Source of the DNA: an uncultured Clostridia bacterium
GTDB taxonomy: Bacteria; Bacillota; Clostridia; Christensenellales; Aristaeellaceae
Assembly: GCA_934647165.1 (NCBI GenBank)
Contig: CAKUFA010000009.1
Location: forward strand, 1 to 64,000
Direction: 5' to 3'
DNA: 64,000 nucleotides
The stretch's first letter is position 1. Each line of letters opens with the position of its first letter. Shown one piece after another: positions 8,106-16,555 of this stretch. The notes below the pieces were generated by a model. The model was not told the origin of the DNA. It ran no database searches and saw only the letters and a list, made by a program, of their open reading frames with translations. The position numbers were made by a program, and so were the translations under genes.

Positions 8106-8672
8106 TTAGAAATTCAGGATGCCCAGGTGCTCCAGCAGGATTTTGATGCCCATCAGCACCAGCACGATGCCGCCCAGCAATTCGGCCTTCTGCTTGAACT
8201 TTGCGCCGAAGATATGGCCAACTTTCAGCCCCGCTGCGGAGAAAAGGAACGTGATGACGCCGATGAAGCAAACCGCAGGCACAATTTGCACCTGAAGGAA
8301 GGCGAAGGTTACACCCATGGCCAGGGCGTCAATGCTGGTGGCCACGGCCAGCGGCAGCATGGTGCGCACAGAGAAGGAATCGTCCAGCTTTTCGGTTTCG
8401 TTTTTGATGGCCTCGCGGATCATGTTGCCGCCAATCAGCCCAAGCAGCACAAAGGCAATCCAGTGGTCAATGCTGGTGATGAGAGATTCGAACTGGCTGC
8501 CCAGCAGATAGCCGATGAGGGGCATCAACATCTGAAAGCCGCCGAAGTACAGCCCGACGCACAGCGCCTGTTTCACGGTGGCTTTGCGAACGCTCAGCCC
8601 CTTGCAGATGGATACGGCAAACGCATCCATGCTCAGTCCCACGGCGATCATCAACAGTTCCCACAAGCTCAT
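8106..8672 (-). CDS. mntP: Manganese efflux pump MntP
   Basis: A 188-residue, six-helix membrane exporter of Mn(II). It shows the family Asp motifs in helices 1 and 4: GLSMDAFAVSICKG (Asp16) and TSIDALAMGVTF, plus the LLGLIGGNMI segment. The start MSLWELLMIAVG at 8672 agrees with family length and has AAGGAGG upstream, rather than the longer frame reaching back to 8825, which would run through the riboswitch. A yybP-ykoY element in the 5' leader indicates induction by manganese. Confidence 0.93.
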   Translation of the reverse strand: MSLWELLMIAVGLSMDAFAVSICKGLSVRKATVKQALCVGLYFGGFQMLMPLIGYLLGSQFESLITSIDHWIAFVLLGLIGGNMIREAIKNETEKLDDSFSVRTMLPLAVATSIDALAMGVTFAFLQVQIVPAVCFIGVITFLFSAAGLKVGHIFGAKFKQKAELLGGIVLVLMGIKILLEHLGILNF

Positions 8673-8751
8673 GATAGAAACTTCCTCCTTGTTTTCCCTG
8701 TGCAGCATAGAAAAAGGAGACCTATCCGCTCTTTTCTGTATGCGCAAAAAG

Positions 8752-8870
8752 AACTGATAAGTCTCGTCGCTCATGGCTGCGGCGTTGCAGCCCATGGTAC
8801 AAAGCCAGGAGAAAAACTCCAGCATGTTGGCTTTATCCCGCGTTTTCCGCGCCGACTACTCCCTTAGGTT
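8752..8870 (-). ncRNA. yybP-ykoY manganese riboswitch in the mntP leader
   Basis: The leader begins with CCTAAGGGAGTAGTCGGCGC, matching the conserved GGGGAGUA loop region of this class. It then has GCCAACATGCTGGAG and ends in GCGACGAGACTTATC, matching the conserved 3' GAGACUU strand. TAAG and CTTA can close the basal stem. The element begins at the predicted transcription start and ends about 80 bases before mntP, a classic target of this riboswitch. The expression platform is probably the weak hairpin around 8700-8735; whether control is at transcription or translation is not clear. Confidence 0.85.
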
Positions 8871-8875
8871 GCAGT

Positions 8876-8904
8876 ATTTTAGCATGTAAAAACTTTGCTG
8901 TCAA
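8876..8904 (-). promoter_or_regulatory. Promoter of the mntP riboswitch transcript
   Basis: TTGACA (8899-8904), 17-base spacer, TAAAAT (8876-8881). The predicted start near 8869 is the first base of the riboswitch. Confidence 0.8.
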
Positions 8905-8976
8905 TGCTGAAAAGCGGAAAGAAAAGATGCAAATGTAAATTCCGAAGCCGGGAAGCCCTTCAGTTTTGCGTTTCGC

Positions 8977-9006
8977 TTGACAGAGTGCCCTGTGGGCGAG
9001 TAAAAT
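8977..9006 (+). promoter_or_regulatory. Promoter of the CARDB-like repeat protein gene
   Basis: TTGACA (8977-8982), 18-base spacer, TAAAAT (9001-9006), giving a 5' leader of about 108 bases before the ATG at 9121. Confidence 0.65.
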
Positions 9007-9120
9007 ACAATAGAAAGAGTCTAGACACCTTCCCCATGCTTGCGCCGTCCGCCCTGTGCGACGGATGACCTGCCGGGAATGGAAGGAGGATGGGCGGCGC
9101 GTGCCGCTCGAAACAAAAGT

Positions 9121-11094
9121 ATGAAACGACGGCTGTTGACAGGTATTCTGCTGACACTGGCACTGTGCTGCCTGTGCGTTTTTGCCATGGCGGAAACGTC
9201 TCCCCTCAAGGTCAGCATGGAGCTGAGCACAAGCAAATTCACCGAGCCCAAGTCCATCACGGTATCCATTCAGGTATCCAACGTGGGCGAGGGTGATATG
9301 CCCGGCCCCTGCACGCTGTACTATCCCAACGGCAAACAGGTGGAGGAATTCGGCTCCCCGACACTGGCCGTTGGCGCGTCCAAATCCTGGAGCGGCACGT
9401 GGAAGGTGACCCAGGCGCAGCTGGATGCAGGAAAAATCACCTTCAAGCTCAAGTATCCCATGTATAACGATCAGGGCGAGCTGATTAACAAGAGCTACAG
9501 CTTCTCCAAAAAAATCACCTATGAGGGTGCGGTGGCAACGCTGGAGATCAACCGCACCATTGCCCCCACCACGGCGCGCAAGGGTCAGGAGGTGACCGTG
9601 ACCTATGACGTGGTTAATTCCGGCAACGTGGATGTGACGGACGTATCCATCAAGGAAAACAGCAGCATTTCCTCCAAGGCCGGCACCATCGCCAAGGTGG
9701 CTGCGGGCTCCAAGGAGAGCTATACCTTCAAGGTGACGATGGGCACCAAGAACCTCACCAGCCAGGCTACCATTACTTACAAGGCTGATGGGAAAACGCA
9801 GACCACCAAGAAGGAGGCTGCAACCATCAAGTATGGCCAGGTGAACATCACAGCAGCGCTCAAGGCGGACAAAAAGGGCGGCGCTGTGGGCGACACCGCC
9901 AAGCTGACGCTTACGCTGAAAAACACCGGCAAGGTGGATTATCAGAATGTGACGGTGACGGATCCCACCCTGGGTGAAGTGTTCAGCGGTGAAACCGTGG
10001 CTGCGGGCAAGACGCTGACCCTTGAAAAAGAGGTGGCCATCACGCAGACAACGGATTATCAATTCACCGTGAAAGCACAGACAGCCAACGGCGCGGAAGT
10101 GGAAACCGCCACTGGCCGCGTAACGGTAACGGCGGTGGATCCGGCGCAGGTGATTACCCTGTCGGTGGAGGCAACAGCTGACCGCAACGTGGTATATGTG
10201 ATGCCCGGCACGGTGCGCTTTACCGTGAGCGTGACCAACCAGAGCAGTGTAGATGTAAGCAGCGTTGGCGTGTATGCGGTGGATACGCTGCTGTACACGT
10301 TCCCGAAGATTCCTGCGGGCGAAACACGCTCCTTCACACGAGATACCAGCATTTCCATGGCGGGGCAGTTTGCGTTTAACGCCCGCTGCAAGGATCAGCT
10401 GAACGAAACGGTTACCTTTATGAGCAATACGGTACCCGTGAGCTTCGAAACGCCTACGGCTGTGCCTACGGAAGCGCCCATTGTGACCCCGCCCAAGCCC
10501 GTGCATGAGGAATTGCCGACGGATGACGGCCTGCCGGGGTATCTGGACGGCCTGCAAAGCTTGCTTAATGTGCTGAAATGGTTGTTTATGGTGCTGGCAG
10601 TGGCCGGTTTGGCGCTGCTGGCCGTTGGGCTTGTGCGGCGCAACCAGGCCAAGCGGGAATCCGATGCGGCCATGGATCATCTGGAACGCGGAAGCTATCG
10701 CGACTACAGCCAGCCTGCCCAGCAGCAGGAGAGGAAACCTGCTCCCAAGGAAGAACAGCCTGTGACCCGCCCAATTGGCGAGGACGCCCTCGGGGAAGAC
10801 CTGGCCGACGTGGAGAATGATGGCGGACAGCAGGGCGATATTATGGCCGAAACGCTGGCAAAGCTGTATCCTTGCCGCAGGGAAGCTGCGGATGCAAGCC
10901 TGACCGTTGATGTGGAACAGGAACCGGAACAAGATGTGCCAGAGGAAGCAGCGCAGACGGTAGAAGAAATGGCTGCGGAAGAGCAAGCGTCCGCAGAAGA
11001 ACAAACGCCTGCGGAAAGCGCACCGACGGAGCCGACCACGGCGCAAAGCTACACGCACCGGCGCCGCCGCAGAACGGATGGAGAAATCAGATAA
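9121..11094 (+). CDS. Membrane-anchored extracellular protein with CARDB/DUF11-like repeats
   Basis: A 657-residue surface protein. A signal peptide (MKRRLLTGILLTLALCCLC, cut after AMA) is followed by four Ig-like beta domains, each with the CARDB/DUF11 pattern of VTYDVVNSGNVDVTDV, LTLKNTGKVDYQNVTV or FTVSVTNQSSVDVSSV and spaced about 110 residues apart. A helix (LFMVLAVAGLALLAVGLV) near residues 488-510 anchors it. The cytoplasmic tail is rich in Glu/Pro/Gln and ends in the basic RRRRR region. The start is uncertain: the best Shine-Dalgarno site (GGAGG at 9083-9087) is about 33 bases away, and the in-frame ATG at 9079 lacks one. The role is unknown; adhesion or envelope organisation is an inference. 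Confidence 0.8.
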   Translation: MKRRLLTGILLTLALCCLCVFAMAETSPLKVSMELSTSKFTEPKSITVSIQVSNVGEGDMPGPCTLYYPNGKQVEEFGSPTLAVGASKSWSGTWKVTQAQLDAGKITFKLKYPMYNDQGELINKSYSFSKKITYEGAVATLEINRTIAPTTARKGQEVTVTYDVVNSGNVDVTDVSIKENSSISSKAGTIAKVAAGSKESYTFKVTMGTKNLTSQATITYKADGKTQTTKKEAATIKYGQVNITAALKADKKGGAVGDTAKLTLTLKNTGKVDYQNVTVTDPTLGEVFSGETVAAGKTLTLEKEVAITQTTDYQFTVKAQTANGAEVETATGRVTVTAVDPAQVITLSVEATADRNVVYVMPGTVRFTVSVTNQSSVDVSSVGVYAVDTLLYTFPKIPAGETRSFTRDTSISMAGQFAFNARCKDQLNETVTFMSNTVPVSFETPTAVPTEAPIVTPPKPVHEELPTDDGLPGYLDGLQSLLNVLKWLFMVLAVAGLALLAVGLVRRNQAKRESDAAMDHLERGSYRDYSQPAQQQERKPAPKEEQPVTRPIGEDALGEDLADVENDGGQQGDIMAETLAKLYPCRREAADASLTVDVEQEPEQDVPEEAAQTVEEMAAEEQASAEEQTPAESAPTEPTTAQSYTHRRRRRTDGEIR

Positions 11095-11156
11095 GACGAA
11101 GAAAACGGGGAAAGGGCGGATGCTCTTTCCTCATTTTCATGAAAGGAGCCAAGATT

Positions 11157-11735
11157 ATGCGAATTTTGATGAGTGGGTTTGAGCCCTTTGGCGGGCAGGA
11201 GAGGAATCCTTCATGGGAAGCGGTGGCACTGCTGCCGAAGGAAATAGAGGGGGCGGAGATTTGCCGCTGTCAACTGCCGGTAGTGTTTGGCAGGGCGGCG
11301 GAAGTGCTGCTGGATGAGGTGCGAAAACTGCATCCGGAGATTATCATCATGGTGGGAGTGGCGCAGGGACGAAAAGCGGTGACCCCGGAAAAGATTGCTG
11401 TGAACTATCAGGATGCACGCATCCCGGACAACGCAGGGCAAACCATGCATGCCTGCCCAATTGATCCTAATGGCGCGGACGGCATCTTTACACGCCTGAA
11501 TGCGGAGGCCATGGTGGAAGCCGTGAAGGCTGCTGGATTGCCCTGCCAGCTGTCGCTGACGGCTGGGGCGTATGTGTGCAATGACCTGTTCTACCGTGTG
11601 TCCAGCGCCCAGGAGGCGCTTGGATATCGCTGCATTTTCGTGCATGTACCCGGCTTGGATATCCTTATCCCCCAGCAGGATGCGCAGGCCCTGGAAGCCA
11701 TGGTGCGTGCGGTTGTGCGGGAGGCAAAGGACTGA
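11157..11735 (+). CDS. pcp: Pyroglutamyl-peptidase I
   Basis: A 192-residue cytosolic cysteine peptidase (family C15) that removes N-terminal pyroglutamate from peptides. The catalytic triad is visible: Glu78 in GVAQGRKAVTPEKIAVN, Cys141 in AGAYVCNDLFY and His163 in FVHVPG. The N-terminus has the typical ILMSGFEPFGG. Length is near the family norm of 200-215. The start at 11157 follows AAAGGAG by seven bases; the upstream in-frame start at 11139 has no site. It follows the CARDB-like gene after 62 bases with only a weak hairpin between them. Confidence 0.93.
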   Translation: MRILMSGFEPFGGQERNPSWEAVALLPKEIEGAEICRCQLPVVFGRAAEVLLDEVRKLHPEIIIMVGVAQGRKAVTPEKIAVNYQDARIPDNAGQTMHACPIDPNGADGIFTRLNAEAMVEAVKAAGLPCQLSLTAGAYVCNDLFYRVSSAQEALGYRCIFVHVPGLDILIPQQDAQALEAMVRAVVREAKD

Positions 11736-11811
11736 ACCGAAGGTTGTCCCTGCGTCTGCGGGCTGCATCAATCCCATGCGGGCAGACGCCTGAAAAGTGA
11801 AATATTGAGTC

Positions 11812-11859
11812 AAAAAAAGATACGTGCTCCTGCTGCCAAGTGGATAGCAGCGGGAGCAC
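11812..11859 (-). terminator. Terminator of corA
   Basis: Stem GTGCTCC(c)GCTGC/GCAGC(a)GGAGCAC, followed on the minus strand by a run of seven T at 11812-11818. It lies 24 bases after the corA stop. Confidence 0.88.
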
Positions 11860-11882
11860 GCATCGCTTTGAAATGGAGCTTT

Positions 11883-12827
11883 TTACCGGAACATTTTCTT
11901 TCTGTACATAAAGGCAAAGGAAACCACCATGCAAACCACGGCAATGAGCAGAACAATCCAGAAGCCGAAGGATGTCTGCTCGAAAGGAACAGGCACGTTC
12001 ATGCCCCAAAGGGAGAAAATGATGGTTGGTACGGACAGCACCATGGTCAGGCTGGTAAGCACCTTCATGGTGATGTTCAGGTTGTTGGAAATGATGGAGG
12101 CAAAAGCATCCATGGTGCCGCTCATAATATCGCGATAGATGGCGCACATTTCAATGGCCTGCTTGTTTTCGATGATAACATCCTCCAGCAGATCGGTATC
12201 CTCAGGAAACTGCTTGAGGATGGAAGTCTGCCGCATGAGCTTTTCCAGCACCATTTCGTTGCTCTTCAGCGAGGTGGAGAAGAACACCAGTGACTTTTCC
12301 AGCTTCATCATCTGCAAAAGCTCCTGGTTGCGGGAGGATTTCTCCAAACGTTCCTGCACGTGCATGGAGGCCTTGTCAATCTGCTTGAGGTAGGCGAGGA
12401 AGCGGCTGGCGTTGCGGTGCAGCAGCTGCAAAATAAACCGTGTGCGCTTGAATGTCCAGAAATTACGGATGCGCTCTTCGGTGAAATCCGTGATGATGGG
12501 CGTATCCCGGGTGCAGACGGTGATAATGATATCGTCCGCCAAAATGATACCAAGGGGCAGTGTGGAGTATACGTAGCCGTTGCCTTCGGTTTCCACATAG
12601 GGAATGTCCACAATGATGAGGGTTTGCCCGGCATCGGGGTCATGCTCCACGCGGGCGCTTTCCTCTTCGTCCAAGGCGGCGGCAAGGTAGGTGGGATCAA
12701 GGGCAAAGCGGGTGTTGAGCCCGTCAATCTCTTCTTTGGTGGGGTTTTGCAGGTGCACCCAGCAGCCCTTTTCCAGGGTGGTGCACTCCGTCAGGTGATC
12801 TTCAACCGTTTTGAAAATTCTTCTCAT
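11883..12827 (-). CDS. corA: CorA family magnesium/divalent cation transporter
   Basis: A 314-residue inner-membrane channel. A long cytoplasmic domain ends in a stalk helix and two C-terminal membrane helices. The first helix ends in the signature Gly-Met-Asn (275-277, within SLWGMNVPVP; the usual Tyr before it is Trp here). The last helix is followed by a basic RKKMFR tail. The MRRIFKT start at 12827 follows AAAGGAAG by eight bases. A leader of about 200 bases separates a strong promoter from the gene; it does not resemble an M-box. Mg is the usual substrate, but Co or Zn transport cannot be excluded. Confidence 0.88.
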   Translation of the reverse strand: MRRIFKTVEDHLTECTTLEKGCWVHLQNPTKEEIDGLNTRFALDPTYLAAALDEEESARVEHDPDAGQTLIIVDIPYVETEGNGYVYSTLPLGIILADDIIITVCTRDTPIITDFTEERIRNFWTFKRTRFILQLLHRNASRFLAYLKQIDKASMHVQERLEKSSRNQELLQMMKLEKSLVFFSTSLKSNEMVLEKLMRQTSILKQFPEDTDLLEDVIIENKQAIEMCAIYRDIMSGTMDAFASIISNNLNITMKVLTSLTMVLSVPTIIFSLWGMNVPVPFEQTSFGFWIVLLIAVVCMVVSFAFMYRKKMFR

Positions 12828-13063
12828 AGCAGTCTCTTCCTTTCTGCGGATGCGGATAGATATCTCCACCTCAAGGAAGCGCGCCTGACGCCTGTTTACC
12901 GATGGCGGAAAGGAGCGCCTGCCCAGCGGAAAATGAAGATGGGACTAAACGGGTCGCCGTCCATGAAAAGCAGCCAGCTCCTTTCAATGAATTGAAGCAG
13001 CGGCGAAAAGCCGCAAAAAGAATACCCTCCAGTAACTATATCCGTTTGCGGGCGGCTTGTCAA
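12828..13063 (-). promoter_or_regulatory. corA promoter and long 5' leader
   Basis: -35 TTGACA (13058-13063), 17-base spacer, -10 TATAGT (13035-13040). About 200 transcribed bases precede corA. They contain a GCGGC-TTTTC-GCCGC hairpin near 13000-13015 and several G/C-rich segments, but none of the conserved M-box elements. Together with the nrdD leader this accounts for the 657 bases between corA and nrdD; no gene is supported in between. Confidence 0.7.
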
Positions 13064-13220
13064 CCGGAGAAGAGGATTTTTGTTTCCGAAAAGATCACGC
13101 AAAATGATGACATGGCAGAAAGCAAAGTAAGAGGGAAAGCGGGAAAGATCGACATTTTTCGCAAACGAAAATTTTCTTTGCAAGGCGAGGCAAGGCGTTG
13201 CGGGGTGCTGGTCAACAACT

Positions 13221-13484
13221 CCACCAGATATGGTATTGACAAGCAGAGCTTGTGCCCATATAATGCTACTTGCTTTCCTACGAACCACAGAATCCTGTGG
13301 TGCCTGCTGGATGCAACCACAAAATGTTGCATACAAGGGGCGCGGGCGCACAAGATGCAGGATGGCATACCGAAGCTGAACAAGGGTGCGGCGCAGGGTG
13401 CGCAAAAGCGAAAGCGCAAGCCCCCTTTGGTAGTGTGCGGCCTTTTTACTGCCGCCAGGAAATGAAGGAAGGAAGAAAAGGAAC
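13221..13484 (+). promoter_or_regulatory. nrdD promoter, possible NrdR boxes and structured leader
   Basis: A near-perfect promoter: TTGACA (13236-13241), 17 bases, TATAAT (13259-13264). CCACCAGATATGGTAT (13221-13236) touches the -35 and loosely fits an NrdR box. A weaker A/T-centred copy lies 32 bases on, over the -10. The 214-base leader has two perfect hairpins, ACCACAG/CTGTGGT (13284-13301) and ATGCAAC/GTTGCAT (13311-13332). A G/C-rich domain follows, closed by AAGGGG...CCCCTT (about 13335-13430). No riboswitch family was recognised. Confidence 0.6.
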
Positions 13485-15806
13485 ATGACCATTGCAAAGA
13501 TTCGCAAGCGGGACGGCCGCGAGGTTCCCTTTGATGCCGACAAAATTGAGAACGCCATCTTCCGCGCTTTTCAGGCTTCTTCCAGCGCCAAGGGACACGA
13601 GACTGCCCGCGCGCTGACCGAGCAGGTAGTGGCTGAACTGGAAAACAACGAAAACGTGTCCTCCATACCCAGCGTTGAGCAGGTGCAGGATGCGGTGGAA
13701 CGCGTGCTGATTGAAAAGGGCTTTGTGCGCAGCGCCAAGGCGTATATCCTCTATCGTGCAGAGCGCAGCCGTGTGCGTGAAATGAACACACGCCTGATGA
13801 AGACCTTTGAGGATATTACCTTCAAGGATGCGGTGGATTCCGATATCAAGCGTGAAAATGCCAATATCAATGGCGATACGGCCATGGGCAGCATGCTCAA
13901 GTTCGGCTCCGAAGGCGCAAAGCAGTTCTACGATATGTATGTGCTGGATCCGCGCTTTGCCCAGGCACACCGGGAAGGCGATATTCATATCCATGATCTG
14001 GACTTTTACACCCTCACCACCACCTGCACGCAGATTGAGCTGAAGAGCCTGTTTAAGAATGGCTTTTCCACCGGGCACGGCTACCTGCGTGAGCCGCAGG
14101 ATATCACCAGCTATGCGGCGCTGGCCTGCATTGCCATTCAGGCCAACCAGAACGACCAGCATGGCGGCCAGAGCATTGTGGACTTTGACTACGGCATGGC
14201 TCCCGGCGTGAAGAAGACCTTCATCAAGCGCTATCGCATGAATCTGTCCCGCGCTTTGGAGCTGCTCCTGAATGATGAGCATGCGGACGAGCATGCCCGC
14301 ACCCTGGTGGAAGAGGTGGCAGAACAGGGTCTTCAGCCCACGCTGAAGGAGGACGAGACCCATCGCGCCGCCATGAAAGACAAGCTGCTGGCCATGGGGA
14401 TGGAGGAAGCGCTGGCGGAGCGGATTCTTACTTTCACCCAGCACCACGCCGAGCAGGAAACGGATCGCGCTACCTATCAGGCAATGGAAGCCCTGATTCA
14501 CAACCTGAACACCATGAACAGCCGCGCGGGCGCGCAGGTGCCCTTCTCCTCCATCAACTATGGCATGGACACCACCCCTGAGGGACGGCTGGTGATGAAG
14601 AATGTGCTGCATGCGACTGAAGCGGGTCTGGGCGGCGGAGAAACCCCAATCTTCCCCATTCAAATTTTCCGTGTGAAGGAAGGCGTGAGCTACAATCCCG
14701 GCGATCCCAACTACGACCTGTATCGCCTGGCGATCCGCACCAGCGCCAAGCGCCTGTTCCCGAACTTCAGCTTCGTGGATGCGCCCTTCAACCTGCAATA
14801 CTACAAGCCCGGCCATCCGGAAACGGAAATTGCCTACATGGGCTGCCGTACCCGCGTGATGGGCAATGTGTATGATCCGACCCGCGAGATCGCCCCCCGC
14901 CGCGGCAATCTGTCCTTCACTTCTATTAACCTGCCGCGCATTGCTATCAAGGCCAATGGTGATATCCAGTGGTTCTTTGAGGAGCTGGAGCGCAAAATGG
15001 AACTGGTGACCGAGCAGCTGGATGAACGGCTGGCCATCATCAGCAAAAAGAAGGTTAAGAACTTCCCCTTCCTGATGGGCGAAGGCGTGTGGATTGATTC
15101 CGAAAATCTGGATTGGAACGACACCGTGGGAGAAGTGCTCAAGCACGGCACGCTGACCATTGGCTTCATTGGCTTGGCCGAAGCGCTGGTGGCGCTGCGC
15201 GGCAAACACCATGGCGAAAGCGAGGCAAGCCAGAACCTGGGCTTGGAGATCGTTGGCGCGATGCGCAATTATACCGACCGAATTTCTAAGGAGCGCGGAC
15301 TTAACTACAGCGTTATTGCGACGCCTGCTGAAGGACTGTCCGGCCGCTTCGTCCGCCTGGATAAGGAGAAGTTCGGCATTATTCCGGGTGTTACAGATCG
15401 TGATTATTACACCAACAGCTTCCATGTGCCGGTGTATTATCCCTGCACAGCCTTCCATAAGCTGAGTGTCGAGGCACCTTACCATGCATTGACCAACGGC
15501 GGCCATATCAGCTATGTGGAGATGGATGGCGATCCGCTGCAGAACCTGGATGCATTTGAAAAGATTGTCCGCTTCATGCATGACCAGGGCATCGGCTACG
15601 GTTCGATTAACCATCCTGTGGATCGTGACCCGGTGTGCGGCTATAATGGTATCATCGGCGATGAGTGCCCCTGCTGCCACCGCAAGGAGAACGGCAAGCC
15701 CTTCGAGCGGATTCGCCGTATCACCGGCTACCTGGTGGGAACACTGGACCGCTTCAATAACGCAAAGCGCGCTGAAGAGCATGACCGCGTGAAGCACGGC
15801 GTGTAA
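13485..15806 (+). CDS. nrdD: Anaerobic (class III) ribonucleoside-triphosphate reductase
   Basis: A 773-residue glycyl-radical enzyme that makes dNTPs from NTPs without oxygen. An ATP-cone regulatory domain occupies about residues 1-95 (KRDGREVPFDADKIENAIFRAF). The ten-stranded barrel follows. The C-terminal zinc site has Cys718, Cys728, Cys730 and Cys731 in the CGYNGIIGDECPCCHRK block. The glycyl-radical motif RRITGYLVGTLDRF places the radical on Gly748. The start follows an A/G-rich AAGGAAGGAAGAAAAGG. The activase nrdG lies 87 bases downstream. Its last 34 residues recur almost unchanged in the small protein at 54911-55177. Confidence 0.97.
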   Translation: MTIAKIRKRDGREVPFDADKIENAIFRAFQASSSAKGHETARALTEQVVAELENNENVSSIPSVEQVQDAVERVLIEKGFVRSAKAYILYRAERSRVREMNTRLMKTFEDITFKDAVDSDIKRENANINGDTAMGSMLKFGSEGAKQFYDMYVLDPRFAQAHREGDIHIHDLDFYTLTTTCTQIELKSLFKNGFSTGHGYLREPQDITSYAALACIAIQANQNDQHGGQSIVDFDYGMAPGVKKTFIKRYRMNLSRALELLLNDEHADEHARTLVEEVAEQGLQPTLKEDETHRAAMKDKLLAMGMEEALAERILTFTQHHAEQETDRATYQAMEALIHNLNTMNSRAGAQVPFSSINYGMDTTPEGRLVMKNVLHATEAGLGGGETPIFPIQIFRVKEGVSYNPGDPNYDLYRLAIRTSAKRLFPNFSFVDAPFNLQYYKPGHPETEIAYMGCRTRVMGNVYDPTREIAPRRGNLSFTSINLPRIAIKANGDIQWFFEELERKMELVTEQLDERLAIISKKKVKNFPFLMGEGVWIDSENLDWNDTVGEVLKHGTLTIGFIGLAEALVALRGKHHGESEASQNLGLEIVGAMRNYTDRISKERGLNYSVIATPAEGLSGRFVRLDKEKFGIIPGVTDRDYYTNSFHVPVYYPCTAFHKLSVEAPYHALTNGGHISYVEMDGDPLQNLDAFEKIVRFMHDQGIGYGSINHPVDRDPVCGYNGIIGDECPCCHRKENGKPFERIRRITGYLVGTLDRFNNAKRAEEHDRVKHGV

Positions 15807-15835
15807 GACGGTATCAGAAAAAAGCATTTTTACAT

Positions 15836-15862
15836 GGGCGCGGCGGATAATCTGCCGCGCCC
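15836..15862 (+). other. Intercistronic hairpin between nrdD and nrdG
   Basis: A perfect 9-bp stem GGGCGCGGC/GCCGCGCCC with a 9-base loop and no T-tract. It probably stabilises nrdD mRNA or lowers nrdG output rather than terminating. Confidence 0.6.
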
Positions 15863-15893
15863 TGCTTGACCGCTGAAAGGAAGACAGACGCCT

Positions 15894-16415
15894 ATGGAAA
15901 TCCGCATTGCCGGCACCGTGGACGATTCCATTGTGGATGGCCCCGGCTGCCGCTATACCATTTTCACCCAGGGATGCCCGCATCATTGCCAGGGGTGCCA
16001 TAATCCACAAAGCCACGATTTTGCTGCCGGGCGTGTGGTGGATACGGAGGATATCCTCGCACAGGTGCGCCGGAATCCGCTGCTGGACGGTATCACCCTT
16101 TCCGGCGGTGAACCCTTCTGCCAGCCTGAAGCATGCAAAGTGTTGGCGGATGCAGCACATCAGCTGGGCTTGAATGTGTGGTGCTATACCGGCTATACGT
16201 GGGAAAAACTCTACCAAGAGGCAGATCCGGCGCGCATGGCGCTGTTGGATGCTGTGGATGTGCTGGTGGATGGACCGTTCATCCTGGCGCAGAAAAGCCT
16301 GGAATTGCAGTATTGTGGTAGTAAGAACCAGCGGCTTATTGATGTGAGGAAGAGTAAAGAGCAGGGTACTCTTCACCTGTGGACGCGTAGCCTGGCTGAT
16401 TGGGATGTGCTCTGA
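15894..16415 (+). CDS. nrdG: Anaerobic ribonucleotide reductase activating protein
   Basis: A 173-residue radical-SAM enzyme that abstracts hydrogen from the NrdD glycine to form the active radical. The [4Fe-4S] site is Cys28, Cys32 and Cys35 (CPHHCQGC), followed by the SAM-binding LSGGEPF. The N-terminus MEIRIAGTVDDSIVDGPG is typical of NrdG. The start follows AAAGGAAG by ten bases. It pairs with nrdD and is followed by a repeat array instead of a simple terminator. Confidence 0.95.
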   Translation: MEIRIAGTVDDSIVDGPGCRYTIFTQGCPHHCQGCHNPQSHDFAAGRVVDTEDILAQVRRNPLLDGITLSGGEPFCQPEACKVLADAAHQLGLNVWCYTGYTWEKLYQEADPARMALLDAVDVLVDGPFILAQKSLELQYCGSKNQRLIDVRKSKEQGTLHLWTRSLADWDVL

Positions 16416-16460
16416 ATCCGCATGCGCGGAGAATACAAGGGAATCAAACCCTGAATCGCA

Positions 16461-16531
16461 GAATGGGTTTCGAAAGGGACGAAGTCCCTTCGTAGGGTGA
16501 AGGGGCAAAGCCCCTTCCTTCGTCCCAAAGG
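16461..16531. repeat. Dispersed hairpin module, copy A
   Basis: A 32-base stretch (16461-16492) containing GGGACGAAGTCCC is identical to 59851-59882 in the other repeat array. A second hairpin, AAGGGGC-AAA-GCCCCTT, follows. It lies between the end of nrdG and the tandem repeats at 16556. Confidence 0.8.
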
Positions 16532-16555
16532 CGGAGCTATCATATTGCCCATCAG

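Noticed and set aside
8833..11058. 741-residue open frame on the minus strand
   Set aside because: It is antisense to the CARDB-like gene and runs through the mntP riboswitch. Composition is His/Arg/Gly-rich without domain motifs, and the plus-strand gene has a signal peptide, repeats and an anchor.
12896..13558. 220-residue minus frame upstream of corA
   Set aside because: It spans the corA promoter and is antisense to the nrdD leader and start; no domain is visible.
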